The translations under genes and the position numbers were made by a program. This document shows positions 9,681 through 22,800 of a stretch of 26,754 nucleotides of DNA, one piece after another; within the stretch, counting starts at the first letter, position 1, and each line of letters opens with the position of its first letter. Under the pieces are notes generated by a model. That model did no database searches. It saw nothing but the letters and a program-made list of their open reading frames with translations, and had not been told where the DNA came from. Location of the stretch: the NCBI GenBank assembly GCA_905250885.1, contig CAJNOQ010002031.1, forward strand, positions 1-26,754. Direction: 5' to 3'. This DNA comes from Didymodactylos carnosus (lineage: Eukaryota; Rotifera; Eurotatoria; Philodinida; Philodinidae).

Positions 9681-12600
9681 GTAAATAAAATGGTCACTAG
9701 ATTTTCTCTGTAATTGTCATTTTCAGAGAACTATACATTACAAAGATGCATTTAATTTAGTTTCTCTTCGACCGCTATCATGTTTCTGAATAATTATTGC
9801 TTCGAGGCTTACTCATTTGGATACAAAATTGAAAAATGGCATATATTGTTCGATTAGATAATGGCTTATTTTGATTTTTAGAACAAAAATCATTTTAACT
9901 TGAATAGAAAAAAGTATTTTCTTTCTTCTCTCTTCTTAGTCCGAGAAATGAAGCAGAAGAAAAAATGAAAAGTGCAATTTATTGATTCCACTATAGTAGT
10001 GTATCCGTGGTTTTCAATCAAACAAAGTTCATATTCACGAGCAATGAGGTGTTAAATTGAAATTATTTTGAGATTATATACTACTTAGACTCAACTTTTT
10101 TAGAATAAGTCAAAAGAGTTGTGAAAACATAAGTTTTTGTTGAAGATGAAACTGTGTTGTAGGACAATTAATGTATTACACTCGAATATTTGTCATAGAA
10201 AAAGTAACATTTTGTGTGTAGAAGGATTATATTTTCATTCACACACAATACAAAATATACGACTAAAAACAAGGACATTATGTTACTGTTTTGATTGTGT
10301 TAATAACAACGATAACGATATTTGACATATTTTTTATGCAGATTAACTCTCATTAAATTGACAAACAGTCAACAGATTCTCTTCATTTCAACATTTATTC
10401 GAACCATATCAACATTGCTGATAGTAACTACAAAGAAAATCATATCTAAATCTCAAAGCTACTTTTTTGTCAGAAATACAAAGAATAATTAGAATTTGTT
10501 GACAAATTTATACGCTTAATTTGTTTGAAACAGCAGTCCCTTACTTTACTTCTAAAAGATGCCTTCTACGTGATATTATATGTAGTTGTCGACTTTATGC
10601 CTATTACGAAGTTTCTTATAATTGATTGGTACCGTGAAAATCTCGATTAATTCAACTTTATTACACTTTTTCGATATTTTTTTTTGTTGTTTGAAAAATC
10701 TGTCACGCGACTGTTATGAGAGAAAGAGAAAGACGTTTTTCTCAAAATTTTATGTCGGTTCTTTTTATTAATATCAACGTACGAAAAACGAGAAAAAAAA
10801 TGTTATAATTGATTTTATTTTGTTCCCATTGATAATATATACGCAGTGATCCATTTTTTTTTTGTCAATAAGACTCTTTACTTATTTTCTTCGAAACACA
10901 TATCCGAAACACTTCAATAAAAATTATACTAGACTAATTAATCTTTCTTTCTTTCTTTTATTAATTCCGATATTTCACCGTACACAAATATTCACTGATC
11001 TCTGACAATTAGCGGATATTTGTCTTTCCACAAAAAATTAAAATGTTAGCTTATTGCACGATTATATCTGATGGGATCTTGCCGTAATAATGTATCGCTA
11101 CTATACCGTTGTTTTCTCAAATTTTAGTGAAAACTAACTTCTAGATTCTAAATATGGTAGAAGAAAGTGAGAAGATAAAGAAAATCAATAATTTTTTTAT
11201 TAACTTGAAAAAATAATTTGCTTTTGGTTAGAATAGTTCCTTCCGAGTCTACAAATTTCTCTTGATTTTTTAAATAAAACGAGTTTCATGGTTCGCTGTA
11301 AGTCTTTAGTATATTTTGTACAATAAAATCTATTTTCATTATTGTCTATTATTCTTAAAAAATGACACTAGTTTAGAGAAAAAAACATGAGTAGACGTTT
11401 AGAGTAGTTTATTAGTACTATCTATTTTTATTGTGAAGATGTTGTTGAGTGAAAATTATCTTTTTCTCTATGTGATAGAAAATCACATAAATAAACTAAT
11501 AATCGAAGTATGATATTTATTTTTGTTCCAGATTATTTACCTTTTGTAGTAGAAAATATTCATATTTTGTAGAAGTCGAACTCATCGCATGTGTCTGCGT
11601 ATATGATTATATCAGTTTATCTCATAGAATAGAAATATATGTAAGAAACATTCAGTTCTTTTGTATGTTAATGTATTAAATGTTTGTAGATATTATTGTA
11701 CAATAATAATTGTTCCGTCAATAAAGACATCAGACTATTATTTTTCTTTTCTTTCTAGCTAATTTTCTATGTTACGGTTTTAATATACGACATGGTATGT
11801 TGTAAATACATAGATCACATTTGTAAACTATTGTCATATTTGAATTCAATCAAATCGTTTAATTAGCCTCCCTCTCTAATTGCATGTAGACTAAGAATAC
11901 CTTGTTAGATCATCTCGATTAATCTAAAATCTATAGTAACAAATTAATTGATATAAAGAGAAAAATATTAGAGAAGTCGATTATATAAACTATCGAGACA
12001 TGAATTACAGATATGTTTTTCAAAAAGAATACAAGTCGACAGATGAGACAAATGATTTTAGCAGCATTAAGAAACAGTAGTAGAAAAAGTAGACGAATGA
12101 AACTATCAAATTATTCGTATAAACGAAAACAAACATTAAGATCGTTCATGAATGAATGGGCAAATTTATTTTTATTTTTAAAAGAGACAAAAGAGGAAGA
12201 AAACGAAAAAATTTTATTAATTAAGAAATATTTTTCAGCGCAAATTTGTTTCCTGATATCAACTGTTGAGCACAACGGAAAATTGTGTGCACTTATTTGT
12301 ACGAGAAAATTAGCAATTCTAAATTGCATAATTTGTTTAAAAGTTTATTCACATTGGTGTTAGCCGTCATTTATTGAGTTTATCATAAAGAACGCTTGCT
12401 ACGTCTAGAGCCGAGTTTCTCTGTTGAAAGATAAAAATATTTTCGTATTGAACTCTATGACTAGTTCAAGGATACCATTACCTTCGTTCTAAGAAAATTA
12501 TGAAAGCTGTGAGTTAGCCATCTAATATTATAATCTAGAATAAATTACAAAATGAGACAGCTGCAGCTATCAATGACCTTTTCATGAAAAAATAGAACCT

Positions 12601-13873
12601 CCTCAGGATTTTTTTTCCAGAAAAGGATAAAACAATAAATTATCTTAGGTTTTTTCGGGTTACAAAATTGTCATCATTGAAAAACTTGGCTTTTAGATTT
12701 TGTTCGAACCCGAGAACGACAAATGATAAATAAAAATATTGCTTGAAAATGTTAAGCTCATCCATTTCTCCATAGGATTTATGTACCTTAAAAGTTTGGC
12801 GAAGAGTAAACCAATGATGTAAGAAGAATGATTCTTCTTTAACATTCTAGTTAGTTTCGAAGATTTAAATTCTCAGAGAAATGAAACACGATCAGTGACT
12901 ATTGGACTATCCCTTTAGTAGAGAAATTCGTGAGATATTTAAAAAATTTTTGTCTCTTACTCACACTGTATATGCTGTGACTACATCCGACTTCAGATTC
13001 TTATGTAATACGGCCTATACAACATAGACATTAATATTATAATCTCTGGTTTTTTTATGAATTATTACCAATTTTCTTGTGGAGAAAAACTTTTCTCTTT
13101 CGCAAAGAATAAGTGACAATTTGATTATGAAGACTTTTATTTTATTAGTTTTTAATAGTTTCTCTCTCTTGTAGATAAATAATAAAGAGAGACCACCTAA
13201 TCATGTTGTCATCATAATCATTAGTATGTAATAATTCAATCTTTTGATTCGATACATATGTTAGTTAAATTAAATAAGAGAGACAAACGAAAAATGAGAA
13301 ATAATAGATATTGAAGAAAGAAAGAAACCTGATAAATAAATAAAAATTAACACGTTACAACTCATGATCAATAAACCGATCTCGGAAACGTTTCCTATTT
13401 ATACATATTAGAATAGAGAAGGGGAACAAAAAAAGCAATTTTTTCTTTTTTCTTTCCTTTTCCTCTTCTTCTAATAATTGTTACAATTTGCAACTGTAAA
13501 AATACACATACACGCACATAAATGATGATGATGATCTCTTCTCCATCTCATCATTTTATCTTTCGCTTATTTTCTTAAGAATAACATCAATGATGGTAAT
13601 AATACTTATGTTTTACTAGAAGAAAAATGAATAAATACTTTGGATTTATTCTAATATTTTTCTCCCTTTAATATTAATAAATAAAATGACGAGATGAGAT
13701 TGTTCAAATGTATTATCAAAATTACTTAAAAGAACTATTTTTATCATTTTATTATGGTAGTGTGATACTAATGTGATGACCATTGCGGTTCTTCACACAT
13801 AGCTAATTGTTTATTATCTCTCAATTATATTAATATTAACATTGTTGTTTTATTTTGTCTCTTTTAATCATGT
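9681..13873. other. Intergenic stretch upstream of the acetylcholinesterase gene
   Basis: About 4.2 kb of AT-rich DNA without a recognisable gene. Microsatellite-like tracts occur at 10943-10959 (CTTT) and 13523-13535 (GATGAT). An attattgtacaataat palindrome lies at about 11693-11708, with an AATAAA nearby at about 11721. One 116-codon open frame (12013-12363) is listed separately as doubtful. Any promoter of the esterase gene must lie toward the 3' end of this stretch, or upstream of an unseen 5' exon, but no core element is convincing. Confidence 0.4.
12013..12363 (+). CDS. Doubtful 116-codon open frame, unknown
   Basis: The frame begins at an ATG just after an acceptor-like attacag and ends in TAG. 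The translation is very basic in its first 45 residues, followed by an acidic KETKEEENEK stretch and a hydrophobic, Cys-containing end. I recognise no domain. Codon choice is A/T-ending, like the real genes, but so is the background. Random AT-rich DNA rarely keeps 116 codons open, which is the main reason to list it. It could be an exon of an unseen gene, a fast-evolving short gene, or chance. Confidence 0.15.
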   Translation: MFFKKNTSRQMRQMILAALRNSSRKSRRMKLSNYSYKRKQTLRSFMNEWANLFLFLKETKEEENEKILLIKKYFSAQICFLISTVEHNGKLCALICTRKLAILNCIICLKVYSHWC

Positions 13874-13881
13874 ATGTGTAA
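13870..13881 (+). promoter_or_regulatory. Minimal upstream ORF overlapping the esterase start
   Basis: An ATG at 13870 opens a three-codon frame (ATG TAT GTG TAA) that overlaps the first in-frame ATG of the esterase (13874) in another frame. If the transcript includes it, it could reduce initiation at 13874 and favour the in-frame ATG at 13922, which gives the better signal peptide. Confidence 0.3.
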
Positions 13882-16800
13882 ATATGATGCTATTGTTGTT
13901 ATTCTATTTAATAAATATCATATGTTTGGTTTATATTTAATTCGTCTCATTTCTATTATTTATATCGTTAATGTTATACTATTAGTATTAATTGCTTTTT
14001 TTAACACAACTCGAGCACAAACAACTGCGTCACAGTCACCGTTTCATTCAAACTTTTGTGATTATACGTATATTCCAAAACATTTAGATCCATCGATTAA
14101 ATGTACAACATTAGGTCTAGTGCGTGGAATTAAAGTTGACTTTTATCTGAAAGACTCGAATACAACAAAAAATGATGAACCAGAAAGTGTCTATACTTAT
14201 TTAGGTATACCGTATGCTGAAACACCCGAAAATTCTTTTCGTTTTAAAAAACCTGTGGCAAAACGTCCATGGCATTATGCAAATAATATGATATATAATG
14301 CAACAGTATTACCAAATTCATGTTATCAAATGATTATCAATTCTTTCAATGGATCAGGAGAAAAAATATGGACACCAACTACGCCGATGAGTGAAGATTG
14401 TTTATATTTGAATATTTGGGTTCCTGGGAAAAAGGTATCCTCAGAACCATTAGCCGTTATGGTCTGGATTTATGGTGGCGGATTCAACAGTGGATCAGTA
14501 AGTATTGTAAACCTCTCTAACTTTTTCCTCGTCTAATAAAGTTTTGGCAGTTTTATATTTCATTTATGAACAGTGTACGAGAGATTGAGAAGAAAAACAA
14601 TTCTCTTTTCGGAAATTTCGTTTTGTCAACCTTAATCATAGATATGAATTATTAAAGTAACAATTTGAGAAACAGTATTTGGATAAAATTTTCAGGTAAA
14701 AACTCCTGCCATATTCATGCGAGTCATCGATATAGGCAGTTTCATGCGGGTCATCGATATAGGCAGTTTTATTTGATCAGTTCATATTCTTTTTTGAGAA
14801 AGAAATATGTTCAATTTCACGAAGAGCGTTATGTATACAAAGGGATAGAAATCAAATCAATGTATCAAAAGTCTGTGAAGTTAAACAATTCTTAGGGGGG
14901 TGGAGGGTGGGGAGAGGAATAATATATTAACAAATGGCAATGGTTTTAACTTCTATTAATCTTTATCGGATATTCTATTTCATATTTCTGGTTTATTTTA
15001 GAGTACTCTTCGACTATATGATGGTTCTATTTTGGCAGCTACCAACAATGTCATTGTTGCTTCGATGGAATATCGTGTAGAAAGTCTTGGTTTTATGTAC
15101 TTGGGAACTGATGATGCTCCAGGTAACCAAGGACTCCATGATCAATTACTCGCATTAGAATTTATTCATAAAAATATTCAATACTTCGGTGGGGATAATC
15201 AACGTATCACTCTATTCGGTGAATCAGCAGGAGCTGTTTCTGTTGGACTTCATTTACTCTCGCGTAAATCTCGTCATCTATTTAATAATGCTATTCTACA
15301 ATCGAGTGGAGCGAGTGGAAAATGGGCTGTTTTAAGTCCACGTGTAGCCAGATTTCGTACTGAGAAATTTTTAAACGTTTTAACAAATTATATTCTTAAT
15401 CGATATCAAAATGGACCGATAAATGGTGGAACTGATCCTGAGTACGATGCCATACCACTTGTCTGTCAAAAACCAATGTTAACTATTCAAGATAAATTCG
15501 CATGTGTTCAAAAATATCCCGTTCTAAATCAAATACATTTCCGTTCAACATGGGCATTAGAATCGTTTAATGGCGGCCCAATTGGTTACACATTTGTACC
15601 AACCATCGATGGTGATTTTGTTTCATATGATCCTGAATTGATGTTAAATGATAAAGATTATAAAAAATGTCCACTTCTGCTCGGTGTGAACAGTGACGAA
15701 GGTTCGTACTTTGTTATTTATATGCCACATGGGAACATGTCGCATGATTCATGGCCTTATGTCGATTATAAAACGTTTAAACATGCAATGAAAGAATATT
15801 TTCGATTTTTACCAACTTATCCAACCGAACGATCACCAATGGTTTTAGAATCAATACTTCAAACGTATACATTGTGGAATGATTTTAATAATACTGTCAA
15901 AAATGCTATACAACTGTCAATGGCCGTCGGTAAGTGAATTTTGTACATTTAATAGATGAAAAGTATCAATTTCGTTGAGCTAACAATGCTATAAACTTAA
16001 GAAAATTAGGGCAATTACCAATGCACGATTTTATTCCGTTAAAAACGTTTTTTTTTTAAATGATTAATAGCTTTGTCATTAAAAAAGAACCTAAAGAAGT
16101 GTTTAACATTTATGATCACTTTTACATTCAATGTATTTTTAACAAAATTAGAGAGTTTTTTTTCTGGTATCATTATCTTGTTTTAGGTGATTATCATCTC
16201 ACTTGTCCAACAGTATATTTAGCTGATATGTATGCCCAAGCTGAGATGCCGGTATATTTTTATCACTTTACTATACGTGCTTCTGTATCACCGTGGCATC
16301 AATGGATGGGAGTATTACATGGTAAGGTTCTTTATTTAAGTAGTTTTATTAAATTATATCTATCTACTACGAATTTATTTTCAGCTGATGAAATTATGTT
16401 TGTATTTGGTGAACCGTTAAATACGACTGATGAATTACAATATACAAATGAAGAAATTCAAATTAGTAAAAAGATGATGACATATTGGACAAATTTTGCC
16501 AAATATAGGTGAGAAAAACGAAATAGTTAACATATTTATTGTTTCTCTATGGAATGACTTTGTCTTTATACACATGTAATTGAATCGTTTGTTATTTTCT
16601 CGATATTGATTCACTTGAGATTTCGTCTACATCTCTTATTGCTCAATGTCAATCATACGTGCACTTCAGATCTCTAATATATAAATTATTTTTCTCTTCT
16701 ACGGTTCAGTTATGCACGTTAGAAAAGAATGTATGAAATAATATTTAATAAGTAGATTATGATTAAAAATTATAACTTTCGCTAGTTAAGTGAGATCATG

Positions 16801-19800
16801 GATATCTACTAAACTACGCATATCTATTTTATTTCATAGTAAAGTGGCAAGTATATTCTATAATTAACTTATTTTCTATTTATATATATGTTATTAATAA
16901 AAATCATCAACTTTCATAAAAGAAATATAAAACGTATTTTTATATAAAGAATGTGTTTGAGATACAAATTGTCACTGATAAAACCGAGCTCAAATAAAAT
17001 TCTAAATTACTTCGATATTATATTCTTGTATAATTAAAGAAAATTATTTAATAACTCGAATAAACGAACTGATATGTTGACAGTTTTTGTGAATAGTTAT
17101 GAATGAAAACATATATATATATATATATATATTTATTTACATAGCACACTTATAGATCAATTATGAAAGAAAATCTTTATTCAATAATTGATGTATGTAT
17201 AACTTTGATGAATCCATCTATTATCACTGTCTATTATCTACGTATTGCATGAAATTTTACCAAATTGAGAATAATGATGATTTATTATAAAACAATATTT
17301 TTGTAGGCATGTAGATAATGTTTTTTTCTATTATTTGGTTTAAGTCTTTTTCTCACTTTGTTTTAGTAAGTTAGATCAAAGCCAAGTCTTCAAGAGATGT
17401 GGAGTATATCGAAGATTGATTAGGATATTTTTTTTTCAAAGTTCCCCTCTATCATCGATCATGAAATGTTGTTACAATACGGGTTAAAATGTAGATGTTT
17501 TTCTAGGGGTAATAATTTTAAATTGAAACTAATTCAAATAGCGACAAGTTGTTAGAACTGAATTTTGAATTTTCTTTGTTTTGTATAAATAAGCATAACA
17601 ACAACAAAAGATAATACAATAATTGATTTTCAAATTTTTCAAAATAGTTAGCTCAAGTTAAAATACTTTCATAACTTTTCCACCCACGTGGTTGTTTCTA
17701 CGACGGAGAATCTGATGAGTATGTATATTGGTTCTTTTCTGCTAAAATATTATAATTTAGGCTAAATACATAATTTTCTCTCGATTATTCTATGATGAAG
17801 AATGCGATGCACATGTGCAACATATATATTTATCATTTTTCTTTATTTCAATCAAATTAGCTTGATTATATTCCTTTTTTCCCAATGAAAAAGTCTTTTT
17901 GTAGTACTTTTATTGAACATGTTCTGTAAAGAATGAATAATATTAAAAATGGATGTAGACTGCTAATCCTAAATTTTGCACATGCATGATAGTTGAATGA
18001 TAAATATAAACTTCTTATTTAATCGAGCAAGGATACTACACCAATGAGAATTTTTATTTAGAATGTATAATGAAAATAGGGGAAAAAAAGTTTTTTCGTT
18101 GAGAAAAAGGAACATAATCAAGCTAATTGGATTGAAATAAAGAAAAATGTTATAGATACATATGTTACACATGTGCATCGCATTCTTCATCATAGAATAA
18201 CCGAAAGAAGTTTATGTATTTAAGCAGAATCATGATATTTTAGTGAAATATTTTTTGAATTTTTTCAACATTAAAATATTATTAACTCTTTCATCGCAAT
18301 CACACTTTGACTATTTAAGTGGAGAATAGAATGCAATAGATAAACGACAATCTTACACTGCGTTCTGATTTTTGTTGGTATCGACTCAACGAGAGATTGA
18401 TTCTTGTAACATTTAAGGCTACATTTAGTCCTTAATAAAATATTATTTTTATGCTGTAGTATATCATACTATCAGATCTTATTTTTGATATTTCATACAA
18501 TGAACAATATTGAAGAAGTAGAAGATCATTCCTTGCTTAAGTCAATAGCAAGCATAACAGGGGCACTAAAATGCGAACTGTTAATGTCTTAACAGATTCT
18601 GTGCTTTTCTTTCTATACGGTTTTTGTTCATACTTGATATTCTTTCTCTACAAAAAAAAGTCAATGCAGCATTGCAAAAAAACTCTCAACAAGGCGTTGA
18701 CATTTATTTAGTCAGTAATTATTTCTTATTACATTTACTTAGTTTTTTATTAATTAAAATGCGGTACTCGTATAGATATCAGTTCCCATGCTATAATCAT
18801 ATGGCATTCCCTCGACACTTCTCTTATGAGAAGAAAACAATGAAGTCAAAAATACATTAGAAATACTAGGTGTATATACTGCTGTGTTTATTACGCAGAC
18901 GTTGACAAAAGAAAACGGTGATTGCAAACGAAAGTTCGCATGGGTGCACACCGATGCAAGAATAATAGATTTTTCTGGCACTGATGAACACCAGTCTGAA
19001 ACTTAAAAATTTCTTCATTGTATTTAGCTACAAAAAATATTTTTATCGGCACTTGTGCCCCACCGCACTGCACTAGTACAGAAAAATTTACTAGTTGGCA
19101 CCAGTACACACACTTGTGTAAACAAAATATATCATTTCGTACTGGTGTGCACCGATGCGATTCAAGTGCTGATAAAAATATTTTTCGTAGAGTTGTCTGA
19201 GTAAAAGAACTGATATGTGAGATGTTAGTGCCAAAATATGTGTAATAAACAAGAGGTAAAACTGATCATTAATTCAAATAACATGACATGTCTAACACGA
19301 CGGTGATTGTTTTCCTTCACGGTTGGGCTATACTAATGATTGGAACACTTCTGCATGCTAATCTTTTCAAAATATGTTTGAATTCGCGATGATTCATTGC
19401 TGATTGTGACCAGATATATACAGAAATGGGTAGCATAGACTGCTGTTCATACACTATCTTTAAAAATTCGACACAGCACGATCGAATGATTCACGACGTT
19501 GAATAAAAACGATCGACTGTGGACAAAGCTAGAAATATTAACACTAAACAACCCGGTTATTTATCAAATGAAAGAAAAGATTTTACATGTGCCAATATTA
19601 CTATTCGTCAGATTAGTCTAAAAGCCAAACGACAGTATAGTCACGATTGAGATAATGAGGTCGGTTGAGCTGGCAACAATTGACATGATAAAATATATAC
19701 TGCATGAATTTCTACGGAACTAAAGTTGACGCTGAAGAAACATTCGCAATCGAGTGTAAGAAACTTTTACCAGAACAAGAACGAACGAACGGAACCTGTG

Positions 19801-22800
19801 GCAGGAACAAAAGTGAAAGTAAGGTCGGAGTAATGAAATAACATCTGAAAATATCGCTGTCACCCATGTTCTATTAAGCAACCGTGTGTTGAAAATGCGT
19901 TCTCAGTTAAGGATCATTCTATCCAAAAATGTTTAGTGTAGTACCACCATTATGCACTTCGTATCATGTTGCACTTGTTTGGCAGGTGTATCCAATCAGT
20001 GTCAATAAGTGTCGAAATGCAGCTGATACCGGGCAGTACCGATACATGTATCTAAGTGCTGCTGCACTGGTTTTTACCGGTTCAACAATGAAATATTTTT
20101 GTAACGTACAGATTAGTTTTGTATTATAGTAAATAATAACGTGTTCATTGAGCTAGAATTAATAATGTTTTCCTATTAAGTAATCACGTATTGAAACTAC
20201 GCTTTTATTCAAGGGTCAGTGAATCGCAGATGAACATTATTTGTATAATTAGAATAAGATTTTGAAACAACTGTTATAATAGATGAATATGTAGATATCT
20301 CATTATTGGGTGTACCATATCGTAGTATTTGAAGTTACTCTCGTTCAGTACTCTAACGCATTATGTACTAGAGTAGTAATAGTCGTTCCAAAATCTTTAA
20401 TATTACAAAAGATATAGAAAAGCTTTTTCATCTGACATATAATCTTTCGCCTCTTCAATATTGCTTATTTTATCAAACTTTATAAACGTCCTACTTTTCT
20501 ATCAAACTGTCGTACTTTGTCCTTTTTTCTAGAATTTTCATCTACTTTTCCTACTTACTCAATTTTCCTTGTTTTTTCAGTGAATTTACAGGCAAAAAGC
20601 TCATTATATTAGATGTCTTTTAAAAATTTACATATCATCATTAAGATAGTATTATTTGATAGACTGAATATATTCGGGGGTGATAACTTTGATACAAATG
20701 TGACAGTAACAGCTGCTATTGTATTTAAAACAAGTTGATAGTTAGATAGACGTCTAGTTCAGCACGATGCCACTAAAAATATTTAGGTGAAAAAAATAAA
20801 AGATTAAGGCATGGAGGCTATTAGAAATCGACGTTTTTTTTCCCCACATAAGTTATTATCGTATATAAGGATCAAAATTTGGATTGGGTAGTAGTGTAGA
20901 AAATACACTCATTACATCTTTAGTTGATATTTCGCTTATTTTGTTAATTTGCAAAGTTCAATTGTAAAATGTAAGTTTAAAACAGAGCGTCTCTGAGATA
21001 CTAGAAGTGGGTTGGTTCTGTTCGGTTTATACAACTTTTTTCAAAGGATTTGTAAAAAAAGATTTTGAAAAAAATATATTATGTTTTGATTGACGAAGTC
21101 ATTGATCCATAGTTTTTAGCCTCTCTTGTATTTTCATCATTGTTTTCAACAATATATTCAAATATTTTTCGTATCAAAAATATAAACAAGTACTTTGTGA
21201 TCGATAAAAAAACGAATGGATACCTTTTAGTGTCGCTGCTGTTTGTATCCTCAGAAACACAGAATTATGTTGTGTTTATATTACGGTTAGGTTATTGCTG
21301 GATATTAATATAAATCTCTACTTCAGAATGAAACGATGTTATCTGCTAGGAAGCAGATCCTGTAAATCTGTAACATTTTTCCACTTCTTACTATTTTGAA
21401 AAAGATTTTCAGTTTCGGTTCTGTTTGAGGTTTTTAAAAAAAATTTTCGGTTCAGTCTAATTCAATTTTAAAATTTTTCGATTCGATTTGGCTTTGATTT
21501 AATGGGAATTACTAATCCCTCTGAGTGATACGACGTTTACAAAAACCAGCTGACGGTTTGAAAAGAACGTCGCATTGGTTCGCCGATGTTCTGATTTTTG
21601 TGTTCAGATTTAATCACAACAAAAGTATTAGGTCAGGTGTCGTTTATCCCGCATTTATTATCAAATACTTTAATAATTGTTTAGTATGAAGGAAGAAATA
21701 ACGGGAAGACAACCAATTATTTCTGGTTGGAATAATATCACATAGATAAACATTCTGATATGTTTTGGCAAGTGTTCCAATTTATGTCAAATGTCACCCA
21801 TATCAGATCAAGATGCCAATAGTATTTTTAAAAGATCATCGTTCTATAATTTTGAATGACGTGTTAATTCAACAACAGCTTCTGCAAGTTAACATTCAAT
21901 CGTCATAAAATATAGTATTTAATGACATTTTGTTAATATATACTGTGTATCTGTCTGTTAGATGTCAACTGTATTTCGACGGTTCATTTAAACTCTACAG
22001 CATAACATGTTAAAAGACGTCAACTGCGCATTCAACAACTACGATTTTACTTCAGAACTATGATTAAATTATGAATTCCAACAACTGTCTCGAAATAATA
22101 TGTTCTTTTTTCGCTTGTGTATAAAACTAAAGGAACTAGAAGATAGCCATCTTTCGGGAAGATTGGAAAGATGACCGAGTGAAACACCGTAGTATACTAA
22201 AGAGATATTCAGATACTATCTGTATTTCATATACAGTATACGAAACGATTGTTATAATGTTATAGACGGTCATCGATCAACTAACTTCTTATCCTTATTA
22301 TTTATAATACACATTATTCGCTATAGGTGTTGTTTAATTATCTCTTCAAAGAATATACATACTTGTACTGTATACGTTATGTATGACGTTGAGTGATAAT
22401 ACTGTTAAGTGTCACATAATCAATAATTATCGGATAAGGAAAACGGTTTTCTATAAAATATATCCCTATTTTGTGTGACTAATTATACGATAATGAAAGC
22501 GTGCATCGAGCACGGAATTAGATTGAAAAGAGCGTAGAAAATAATTTATTAGAGAACGGAGTCTTTGACGAATTATAAAAGAATGATTAGACAGAATCTT
22601 ATGTACTTTTCAAAAAAGCAGAGTTTTCTTTTAAACAATTAATAATGCAACAGACTTGTTACTGTTGTTGACGGTATCAAGATACTAATTTTATAATACG
22701 AGTCTCACTTGTGGTTCAGAAAGTTTTGCATTAGTTTTTTTAACAGTATTACGTACAAACCTGAATGCACGAGTTAATGATACTCAATTGTCGGGCTTGT

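Noticed and set aside
12695..12725. gttcgaacc on the minus strand resembling a tRNA B box
   Set aside because: No matching A box, acceptor stem or anticodon arm can be built around it.
13516..13560. GATGAT and CATCTCATCAT runs considered as a CRISPR-like or satellite repeat
   Set aside because: Only a simple trinucleotide microsatellite; no spacers or regular unit, and the DNA is eukaryotic.
14665..14895. Open frame in esterase intron 1
   Set aside because: It covers the tandem 27-bp repeat and is excluded by the contiguous cholinesterase motif across the splice.
16060..16186. In-frame extension upstream of esterase exon 3
   Set aside because: It is the 3' part of intron 2; the protein motif joins at 15929/16187 with canonical GT-AG sites.
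17969..18193. Minus-strand 74-codon open frame
   Set aside because: It lies in the right arm and loop of the intronic inverted repeat and has no recognisable protein features.
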